This document shows positions 40,501 to 52,500 of a stretch of 64,000 nucleotides of DNA, one piece after another. This DNA comes from Plutella xylostella (lineage: Eukaryota > Arthropoda > Insecta > Lepidoptera > Plutellidae), in assembly GCF_932276165.1 (NCBI RefSeq), contig NC_064006.1:4540501-4604500 (forward strand). The letters are read 5' to 3'. Below the pieces are notes generated by a model. That model saw nothing but the letters and a program-made list of their open reading frames with translations, was not told where the DNA came from and did no database searches. The stretch's first letter is position 1; each line of letters opens with the position of its first letter. The position numbers and the translations under genes are program-made.

Positions 40501-43500
40501 GGTACACTTATAATATATTTATGTATCTTATATATCATTTAATATAGGCAAACGTAGTGTGGTGTGGGACGCCCTCCGGCTAGATAGGTTGATGACTTGA
40601 GTAGTAGGGATTCACGGGTTCTGGCTCATTTCCCCGCCTGCTCCACCTGCCCGCCCCTGCCCCCTCCGAGGCGCTGTCTTTAGCGATCCTGCAAAAAGCT
40701 CGCCGCGAATAAACTTTATTAAGGCAATTAGCGCCCCGCGGTTTTATTCGCGATCCGCGACTTTTTCTAATTGGAATGAATCCTATTGCGACACGCTTTC
40801 CTATTGGGTCCGACTCTTTCCTGTAGTAGTAGGGATTCACGGGTTCTGGCTCATTTCCCCGCCTGCTCCACCTGCCCGCCCCTGCCCCCTCCGAGGCGCT
40901 GTCTTTAGCGATCCTGCAAAAAGCTCGCCGCGAATAAACTTTATTAAGGCAATTAGCGCCCCGCGGTTTTATTCGCGATCCGCGACTTTTTCTAATTGGA
41001 ATGAATCCTATTGCGACACGCTTTCCTATTGGGTCCGACTCTTTCCTGTAGTAGTAGGGATTCACGGGTTCTGGCTCATTTCCCCGCCTGCTCCACCTGC
41101 CCGCCCCTGCCCCCTCCGAGGCGCTGTCTTTGGCGATCCTGCAAAAAGCTCGCCGCGAATAAACTTTGTATACAAGTAAGTACCTATTGTGTAGGTAGAA
41201 TATTATCGGTTGATTTTAAGCATATCTACTAACCACTCCTCCTCGCGTTGCTCGTCGTCGCACCTACCTACAGGCTTTCATTAAGTATGAGTGTGTGACT
41301 GTTATTTGAAATAACATGGTATCCAATGGATAATATTTATCAGCCTTACTTCATTCAATGCATTACTAGCGACTGTAATAATTAAAAGACATTATTACTG
41401 GTGAATTAAACATCCATCTCCGTGTCTTTACTAAATAACATAAAGCGTAAACACTTGTACGCAGTGGCTGATAGCGTTATAAACCGAGTTCTAAAAACAT
41501 AGTTATGTAAAGTGAAATCAATAATTATACGTACCTACATGCAAACATTACGTTTTTTTTCACCCACCAACGGTTCGATGCCAAGCATTTGTCCTTAAGT
41601 AGGTAATATTTTTTTGGTAAGCATCCCAAAACAATAAATAACTCCAGATATGTCGCGCTTTGGGTGTTCGATGCTAACCCTAATCAATCACTCAATATAA
41701 GTGCAAAGGTAATATAAAAAATACTGTGGGCTGGCGTCTGAAATAAAAAAAACACTAGCTTGTACATACGTGTCTGCGCGAAGTGTTATGGGAATATCAA
41801 TTTTATTTGTATGCCGATAAAGGAATCAATGTGGGATTTTAAAAAATGAACAAGTCTCGACCAGTTTTCACCTAACACAGATGTGTTTGGTTTAATCTCG
41901 ATAAAGATTGGGATCGTGTACAAAAAATACCCCCGAAAACCGCATTCCGCGTATATAAAACGCGCTGCATGTCAGATCTCAAACATATCAGCCTGGCTCT
42001 CTACTGAGTGAGTTTATAATTATTGTGTATTGTGCTACATAGATACCTGCAGCGTCCAGACATATGAATGTAAGTTATGTTTTGTATCTAATCACTTTCC
42101 GTTGAATATGTATAATAGTCCATTACTTTGTGTACATTGCATGTGAGTCAAAAGCACCTCAGTGTTTTAACTTACTTTTATTCTTACCCGTATTTTTTTG
42201 TGCAAGTAACACTATAGTTAGTTCTCATGGCATAGTAGGTAATTCGTTGACCCATTTCATCAGTATTAAACCGTAACTTTACGCATATCTCTGCTTTCCA
42301 CCCCCCCCCCAACATAAGATAATGTGCATCATCTATTTTTTACCGTAGTAAAACCAAGTAAATTTATTTGTTTTAGCCATCAACAATAATTGACGACTGC
42401 GACTACACCATGAAAAATTACTATTATCCGAGCCCTAGTGATGATGAAATACTATCACCATCACTTCTCCTGAAAAAACCGACTAAACGGATTCACGAAA
42501 ATATTGATTCATATTTTGAAACTCCCTCGAAGAAATCTAAGAGCAAAACATTATCTTCGACTGTCGGACGTGCTGCCTGCGGCGGTATTTCATATATATC
42601 CACCAATGAAGACGACGGATCTAAAGCGTCACACCTCATAAAAATTGAAATGTACGATATGAAAAAATTGAAAGATTTACCACCCAGCGAACATTGGAAA
42701 AAAGCTGATATGCGAATCAAGCTGTATTGCACCTCTGATCATATTCTTTTCCATGATACTAATCAACTCATGTTTTCTATAACAAAACAAATAGCTACAA
42801 AGACAGATTGCAAAAAATATTTTCTCGAGACATCGAAGTAAAAATAATAATGTACCACGACCCCCGGCGCACAGACCACACACAACTGCTACACTACCGA
42901 GACGCCCCTCTATTTCCTTCGTACTATATAAACACGCGACATTGAACTGTGACTACACTTCCCTTCTCAAACTCAGCTGCAAACATGGATCTCTCTCTCG
43001 ATTCGTCAAGCTACGATGCAGAGCTACTGAAGGCTTTAGCTGACTACGAAAATCAGGAAACGTACGTAAGTGAACAGTTATTTTATTTTACTATTTCTAT
43101 GTATACTTATATGTAATTTGATGAAAATAGTGATGGTGTGTGAATATTAGTGGGGAGGGGGTGGATACACGCAGTATAAATGTTTTATTCTTAAATTTGT
43201 ACTCTCACAACTGTGTTTGCGTTCAATTGTTTAACAATGATGAATTTTACTTATGAAGATTTATTACTTTTAAACAAAACTTTATTGTTGGATAAATTTA
43301 ATAAATACATTCGATTATGGTATATAAATGGGGTCTTACCATCTTCACTTAAAAATGATTCAAACGTGATTCCTTTTTACACCCCTTGTAAAGGACATCC
43401 TATCAACTCTTCTTTATTAAATAATACCGATGAGATAGATGGAGTACATATCATGCAAGCATATTGTAACACTTGTACAAGATCGGAGACTAGCACATAA

Positions 43501-46500
43501 ATTTCATTAGGTAGCTACTAATAGTTAAATATCTGGATAGGACAATGCAAATATTCTGTATAAATTATGCTTTTAATGTCTATGTATTTCAACTAAGTTG
43601 TTTTTTATTCATAGATTAACTGGAAATGGAAGAAAAAGAAAATGGGGTGATGTCATCACCCCTTCAACGTCGGCCGCTGCAACGAACAACGACCCCTCCC
43701 AGGCAGCCCTCCAGGCAACACCTCTAGAAGAAGATACCCCTCCAGGCAACAAAATTAAATGTGATGCGTGTCAAGTTCACATTGGGAAGAGGTACTTTTC
43801 ACGTCATTTAAATAGCAAATTACATAGGGAAAAGGTTTTAAGAAACCATGAAACATTAGAAAATGTGAAAATAATTGAAAGCGCATTTGGACAACGAGTG
43901 AAATCCTATCGTATTCAGCTCGACTCATCTAATTTAAATAGTTCTGTATCAACAGATTGTGTAATAACACCCGAGGTATACTTCGAAAAAATTAAAAATA
44001 AAATATTTAAACTACTAAGGGATAACATAGATTGCCATTCATTCATCAAAGTAAATTTTGTTTTACACGCAGAATTCATTCAAATCACTAAAGACTTAGT
44101 TAATTCTTTCGATTTCCAGGGGTATAATTATAGTTTTTGCAAGGGGGATGATATTGAGTTAGATTTTGAACAAGTTGTTGTTGAGTTTTCCAACAAATTA
44201 GGCGAATTCGAAAAAAAGGACAGTGGATGGAGTCTAAAAAAAATCTTATATGTTGATATGAACGTAAATAAATTTAATCCATTGCGGGGCTCATCATATA
44301 TTGATTTACCAATTGATATCAAACATAAAAAAGCAGTACTAAACATAAAAAACTCAGATTATGAATGTTTTTCGTGGGCAGTGTTAGCGGGGTTATACCC
44401 CGTAAATAAAAATGCAGAGAGAGTGGCAGCATATTTACCCAACAAAAACAAATTAAATTTTGGTGACATAAATTTTCCAGTAAAACTACGAGATGTGAAA
44501 AAATTTGAAAATTTAAATAATATGAGCATTAATGTTTTTGGATTAGAATACAATAATGAAACAAAGAAAAATGAAATCATAGGCCCCTTACATTTTACGA
44601 AACATCGAATGCCTACTCATCTAAATTTATTATATTTAACAAATGGCTCGAATGGTCATTATTGCCTCATAAAAAACATGTCTCGATTACTTAGCAAGCA
44701 GATAACCACATCAAATGAAGCAATTCATATTTGTGATGGGTGTCTTTTACATTTCTCAAACAAAGAGCATCTCAATCTGCATCAAAAAAATGATTGCGTT
44801 AATATACGAACTGAATTACCTAGTGCACGAAACACAAAACCCAACTGGTTTGGAGAGCACACGAGTAGTGATAAGTTAAAATTCGATAAATATGACAGAC
44901 AGATGAGAGTGCCCTTTGTGGTGTATGCAGACTTTGAAGCGTTTGTTACGCCAATACCATCATGTGATAATGATCCCGAGAAGTCGCATACAAATAACAT
45001 TCAAAAACATAATGTTTACAGTTTCGGTTACTATCTAAAATGTGCGTATGATGATAAACTTTCCAAGTACCAAACTTATATGGGTGAAGATTGCCCTAAC
45101 GTATTTCTAAAATATTTAAAAAAAGATTTAGAGCTCATAACTAAAAAAAATTCTTTTGTTAAATCACCTTTGCCATTGACGGATGAAGATAAACTTAATA
45201 TATCTCAAAGTCAACAGTGCTATATTTGCAGTAAAGATTTAAATCATGATGCCACCATTGATCATAATTGGCACACTGGAGCTTATAGTGGAGTTGCGCA
45301 CAGCATGTGTAGTTCAAAATACAATCCACCTAGATTTTTACCTGTATTTCTACATAACTTAAGCAATTATGATGCACATTTTATCGTACATGCATTAAAC
45401 TTTGATTCAGGAAAAATCGATATTATACCCCAAAACAAAGAAAAATATATTTCTTTTTCTAAACAAATTAAAGTGAATAACCATAATGTTAGCTTGAGGT
45501 TTCTCGATTCGTTTAAATTTATGGCTAGCAGTCTAGATAAGTTGGCTCAAAATTTGAGGTCTGATCAATTTAATGAGCTCAAAAGAGTATTTCCAAAGGA
45601 GGACGATTTCAAACGATTAATAAAAAAAGGTATATATCCCTATGAATACACCACGTCTTTTGATAGTTTAAAATGTACATCTTTGCCTGATAAAGAAGAT
45701 TTTTATAACTCATTAACTAACACAAATGTTTCTGATGAAAATTATAAACATGCCCAGGACATATGGACACATTTTAACTGTCATGATATGAGTGATTATT
45801 CGAATTTATATTTAAAAACCGATGTGTTGTTGTTAGCCGACATCTTTGAAAATTATAGGAATGTTTGTTCTAAGACGTATGGATTAGACCCAGCACATTA
45901 TTTTACTGCACCGGGATTAAGTTGGGACGCTATGTTAAAGTATACACAAATTGAATTGCAGCTTTTGACTGATTTTGATAAAATATCTTTTATCAAAAAA
46001 GGTATACGGGGTGGTATTTCCCTATGTAGCAATAGATATGCGAAAGCGAATAATATTTTCATGAATGACTATGACAGTCGAGTACCACCTTCGTTTTTGA
46101 TTTATCTTGACGCTAACAATTTGTATGGGTGGGCTATGTCACAATATCTTCCGACAGGTGAATTCGAATGGGTAGAAGAAAGTGTCAATTATAATATACC
46201 TGATAATTCAGAATATGGTTATATATTAGAAGTTGACTTGATATATCCTCATCATTTACACGATTCTCACTCCGATTTGCCTTTCTGTCCTGAAACAATT
46301 TGCACGCCAAACAGTAACGAAAAAAAATTAGTACCAAATTTAAAAAACAAAATAAAATATATCATTCACTATAGAAATCTTAAACAATGTATTGAAAACG
46401 GTTTAGAACTAACTAAAATTCACAGAGCTTTAAAATTCAAACAAAGTGACTGGTTAAAAAAATATATTGATTTGAATACTTCAATGAGAACTTCAGCCGT

Positions 46501-49500
46501 AACTGATTTTGAAAAAGACTTTTTCAAATTAATGAATAATGCCATATTTGGTAAAACAATGGAAAACATAGAAAAACGTGTGAATGTTCACTTAGTTACG
46601 CAATGGGAAAATAATGGGAAAATTCAAGGTGCACAAAGTTTAATTGCCCGACCAGAATTTCACAGTGCATCATGTTTTTCTGAAAATTTGATTGCAGTTC
46701 AATTAAATAAAACAAAACTTTTATATGATAAACCAATTTATCTCGGCTTTTGCATTCTGGATATTTCCAAAACACTGATGTACAAGTTTCACTACTCATA
46801 TATGAAAAACAAATTTAACGATAGGTTAAAATTGATGTACACTGATACTGATAGTTTAATATATCACATTCAAACCGAAAATTTATATAGCGACATAAAG
46901 TCAAATTTAAAAGACTATTTCGATACATCTGATTATTCAATCGATAATCGTCATAATTTTCCACTTGTTAACAAAAAAAAGATAGGATTTTTTAAAGATG
47001 AAAATAATGGAAATATTTTCAGAGAATTTGTAGGTTTACGTTCAAAAATGTATGCAATCGAGGTAGAGAATGATTTTATTGCTAAGGCGAAGGGCATAAA
47101 TAAATCTGTAACTAAGACGTTTCAGCTAAATGACTATAAAAGATGTCTATTTAATCAAACCCGAAAAATCGATTGTATGTTAAGATTTAAATCAATAAAA
47201 CATGTCATATTTACACAAAAATGCTCCAAAATTTCACTGTCTCATAATGATACGAAGCGAAAATTATTGGAAAACTCAACCGATACTGTTGCCTGGGGGC
47301 ATTATAAGATGTCTGAATAATTTTTTAGTTTTTGTAGTTTTAAAAATAGTTTAAGATTTTTAACATTGTTGTGTGTGTCTGTGTCTGTGCTATGCTTCTG
47401 CATATATGTTTTTTTTGTATTGTGTGTACTAATTATTCTATTTAGTTTTAAATAACCAATAAGCGTGTTTAGTTTGTATGTAGGTTTTATTTTTAGTGTG
47501 TAGCTTAAGATTAAATCATAAAATAAATTTATATTTTTATAAACACAATCTCATTTTTCATTTATTCATTCAACGCAAATCAGCAGTACTTAGTAGACGT
47601 TACTCAAAAATAACAAATAATGCATCATTTTATTCATCCGTTCACAGCTATTATTGGTGGACCTAGTGGCTGTGGCAAAACTAACTTTGTCACAAATTTT
47701 ATAAAGTATGTTAAAAAAATCTGCAACACAAATTTTTCACAAATAACTTGGTGTTATGATGAAATGCAACCATCATATAATTTATTAGAAGTTAACTACC
47801 ACCAAGGATTGCCGGAACTTACCATGTTTGATGGTAAAACTCCTCATTTAGTAATAATAGATGATTTAATGAGAGAATCCGACGGAAGAATCGTAGATTT
47901 GTTTACAAAGGGCAGTCATCATAGAAACCTCAGCATATTTTATATAACACAAAATTTATTTCACCAAGGGAAAGGACAGCGTGATATTTCTTTAAATTCG
48001 AGTTATATCATATTTTTTAAGAACCCTAGAGATAAGACTCAAATACGTTATCTAGCTCGTCAAGTTTTCCCTGAGAATCCAAAATTTGTTGAAGAAGCTT
48101 ATAAAGACGCCACAAAGGAAGCTCACGGATACTTAATGGTTGATCTTAAACAAAATACTTCCGACATTTATCGCCTTAAAACAAATATATTTGAACAGCA
48201 GCATTGCATAGTTTATGTACCCAAAAAAGGATTTAAATACGATGTGCAAAAACAAATACCTATCATTTCCAAATAATGCCTGGAAGAGTAACGACTCATA
48301 AACATTTCCTCACTGCATTACAAACACTCAAACCGAAGTTTCGTAAAGCACTGTTAAAAGTTTGTAGTGAAGAAGAAATTAACTGTATTTGTGAGTGTAT
48401 TCACAACGTTTTAAAAGGAAACATTCCTCTTCAAAACAAAGATTCAATTAAATTAAGAAAACATAAAAGTACTTTGAGAAAATTGGTTTCTAAAGGGAAA
48501 CACCAGTTCAGAAAACATATAATTATCCAGAAAGGTGGTGCATTTTTACCTATTATATTGGGTTCTGTTTTAACCGGATTAATTAATAGTATATTACGGT
48601 GAAAACTATAATGGATAATACCAAAAAATTGTTACTTGTGGAACCTGAATTTTTAGAAAAAATTAAGCAATCTGATAAACCTGAAACGACCCTTACTCGG
48701 TTAGATGATGAAATGAATAAAATTTTAAATAGTAAGGTAGATGACCGAGAAAAATGGACTTTATACTTACAAACTCTGCAAAGATACTTACATTTTACTG
48801 AAGAAGAGCGACAACCGCTGATTACTGTGAAGAACAATCTTACCGAGAACTCAGAAGAAAATATAGCGACGACAGTTACCAAATCTGAACCATTAAAACA
48901 GGACGTCAGCAATATTAATTATCCATTATCTGCATACACCCCATCACATTTACTAAAATTAATACCAAAAACTTATTTAAAAAAGGGTGAGTTGCTGCTG
49001 GAAAACATCCTGAAAAATAAAGATAGAGTTAATTGGAATGATCGCGGGGAAGTCACCATAAACAATCAACCTATACTGCATAGCAACATTGTGGATTTAA
49101 TAAATGATGTGTTAAGACCGCTTAAGCGCGCGAAGCCCAGAGGTTGGGAAGTATTTAGTTCACTGCTGCATGATATAAAAGTTCCTCTATATTGCATAGG
49201 CAATCCAGCTAACTTAAATTATATAAATTCACTAAATTCAAACGAAATAAACTCCCAATCAAACACTAAAAAGGAAGAGATTAAACAAGCATCTCCTGAA
49301 ACTGAAATTCAGGAAAACTATACACCGAAGTTAAAAAATATTGGAAAAATTAGTAAGAAAATAGATTGGGAACGATGGACCCCGTACTAGAGATCAACGA
49401 TATATATTATAATGTATCCCACCCAGCTGGTTACAGCAGTGTCGATAAATTAGCTAAATCTATGAAGGGAAAAATGAAAAAAGAGGATGTGAAAACTTGG

Positions 49501-52500
49501 TTAGAGGCACAGGAAACTTATACTTTACACAAACCACTTATCAGAAGGTTTCCTAGAAATAAATATGTGTTATCAAATTTTAATGAACTTTGGCAGGCTG
49601 ACTTAAGTGATATGCAGTCTTACAGTGAATATAATGATGGTTTTAAATATTTGATGTGTGTAATCGATGTTTTCAGTAAATACGCATTTGTTCGTCCAAT
49701 GAAGAATAAAAATGCTGAAACCTCAAAACAGTGTTTTGAAAGTATATTTCATGCAGCTAAAGCCACTCCTCGTCACATACAATCTGATAAGGGTTCTGAA
49801 TTTATTGCTAATAGTGTGAGATTATACTTTAAAAGTAAAAATATTAATTATTATACCACTAACAACCCCGATATTAAAGCTAGCATTGTGGAAAGATTTC
49901 AGCGAACACTAAAAATGAAGATGTGGCGTTACTTCACACATAAAAATACATATAGATATATTGATATCTTACCAGATTTATTGCAATCATATAATCATAG
50001 TTTTCATAGAAGTATTAAAATGGCTCCTTCTGATGTTACATCTGAAAATATTATGACTGTATGGCGCAACTTATACCATACAAAAAGTGCTGATAAAACT
50101 CAAAATAAACCTAAATACCGCATTGGAGACTACGTTAGAATAACTAAATACAAACATATATTTCAAAAGGGTTATGAAACTAACTGGAGTGATGAGGTAT
50201 TTCAGATATTGACTATAATACCTAGATCACCATGGGCAGTTTACACTTTAAAAGATTTACAGGGAGAGGCAATTACCGGTACGTTTTATGAACGCGAGTT
50301 ACAAAGAGTGATTTATGACCCCACTCGTCAATATAAAGTAGATAAAATAATTCGTTCACGGTATTCTGGTGTCAGAAAGGAAGTGTTAGTGAAGTGGAAA
50401 GGTTATCCAAATAAATTCAACTCTTGGATAAAAGCATCCAATTTAGAAAAAATATGATGGAAGAAAGTTTCTATCTCACATTGTTGAGTAATAGCTCAAT
50501 GTCTTATTTTCCGCAAAACACCACAGCTAATTTTTCAACTATGTTACCCAAAAGTATCAAGTTAGAAGGGGAATGGGTAGTGGGGTTAGTTGAATTTCAT
50601 TATCCTTGTACTATGTTCAATGTGCAAGAATATGAAAACGTACTTTATATAAAGAAAAATGTAATGATTCCCGATGAAGAAATAATGACGTCAGTAGAGT
50701 ATAAGTCTCATATTCCAGCTACTAACTACGAAAGTATTGATCAAATGATAAATGCATTAAATGAAAATTCTTTGATAAAAAATAACGTTACATTTTCATA
50801 CGATAAATCATCGAAAATTGTACATCTTACTGATCACAAAAATGAAACTAAATCAATAAAGTTGACTCCCAAACTTGGCTTACAACTTGGATTTGAACCG
50901 TATACAAACATGATTTTAAACTCATATGGAAAATATCCCTACAACTTGTATTTAGGGTTACCATCTCAACTTTTTGTATATTGCGATATAATTGATCCGC
51001 AAATGGTCGGTGATGTTATGACGTCTCTGCTAAGAATAATTCCGTTAGATCCTATTAAATATATATACGGTGCACATAGGATGCATACATTTTCACCCGC
51101 TCATTACTTACCCATTATGCGTAGGGAATTTGATACAGTAGAAATTGATATAAGAACGAGCACAGGTGGAAAGATACCATTCCAGTTTGGAACTTCGTGT
51201 GTTAAATTACACTTTAAACGAATAAAATGAGTCCACAACATCCTTGTCCATATGAAAAATATTACTCACATCAAGCTGGAACAGGAATAGGCATTGTTTA
51301 CAAAGGTGTACCCCACCAACGAGGACATGGGATAGGTAGCTTTTTAGGGGGGCTATTTCGATCAGTTCTACCTTTATTGTCAAGTGGTGCAAAAGCAGTA
51401 GGAAAAGAGGCCTTACATACCGGTGTGGGAATTTTATCAGATATGATAAAATCACAACCATTGGAAGAATCTGTTAAACAACGTCTGAAAATGGCTAGTG
51501 CTAACTTGAAAAGGAAGGCTGACTCTAAAGTTGATTCGCTTATGTCTGGCTCGGGGTATAAATTAAAAAGGCTTACACAACGACCAATCATTGCTTCAAA
51601 GACATCACAACGAAGAGGTACAAAAAATAAAATCAACAAACGCAAAGTTAATGATATTTTTTCATAATAATAATAATAATAATAATAATGTCGTTTTTAC
51701 ACAATAATTCCTGTGAGTGCACAAAATCTGAGTTAGACTTATTTGCTCTTCCATCGACACAAACAAGCATTGAAAGTGGGTTATGGGTTCACTATAAACC
51801 AATATCATCCCTGTCGGACGATGGACCCATTGAATTTCAAGTACCCGGAAACGGAGAAGACTATGTGGATTTGAGTCATACGCTACTACACATCAAAGCA
51901 AAAGTATTAAACCAGGACTCATCTGTTGTTACTGAGTCAACGAACGTGGCACCAGTAAATAATTGGCTTCATTCCTTGTTTAGTCAGTTGGATGTTTACT
52001 TAAATCAGAAACTCGTATCACCACCCAACAATACTTACGCATATCGAGCGTATATAGAAAATTTATTGAACTATGGTCCAGCTGCTAAAGAGTCCCATCT
52101 TACGTGCGGTTTGTGGTATGGAGATACCTCAGGTAAAATGGATTCAACTGATGAAGGAAATAAAGGTTTTATTAAACGCAAAGAGTTGGCCAAACAAAGC
52201 CGGGAAGTGGAAATGCTTGGTCACGTGCATGCAGATATATTTAACCAAGAAAAATTTTTAATCAACGGTGTTGAAATGCGCGTCAAATTAGTGAGGACAA
52301 AGGAAACTTTCAACCTTATGAGTACAACATTAGATGCTAAATTCAAAGTTCAAATCACCGATGCAACTCTCATTATTCGTAGGACACGTATAAATCCATC
52401 TGTACTGCTGGCCCATCAGAAAGCTTTGGCCACAACTACAGCTAAATATCCGATAACACGAGCTGAAGTTAAAGTTTTAACAATACCTGCAGGAGTTCAA

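Larger units (their letters stand above)
40601..42909 (+). repeat. Left terminal inverted repeat
   Basis: Pairs with 53902-56127. Inside the repeat, left and right positions sum to 96811; further out the sum is 96800-96801. The difference is explained by small indels: a C-run (10 here, 6 on the right) and an extra 10 bases near 42115. The inner edge is at GACGCCCCT. The repeat contains the 225-bp tandem array, the TIR gene and its promoter. Confidence 0.93.

Noticed and set aside
40595..40606. Target-site duplication of the Polinton (GATGAC left, GACGAT right)
   Set aside because: The words do not match, and the exact ends are uncertain because of the tandem repeats.
40580..41065. 161-residue minus-strand frame in the left Polinton end (and 172 residues at 55625-56143)
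   Set aside because: Open only because the 225-bp repeat is a multiple of three; no promoter, start context or domain.
42493..42883. Antisense frames over the TIR gene (also 53880-54318)
   Set aside because: Mirror shadows of the 143-156 residue frame; their start contexts fall inside it.
44128..45000. Minus-strand frames within PolB
   Set aside because: Antisense shadows of an AT-rich coding sequence.
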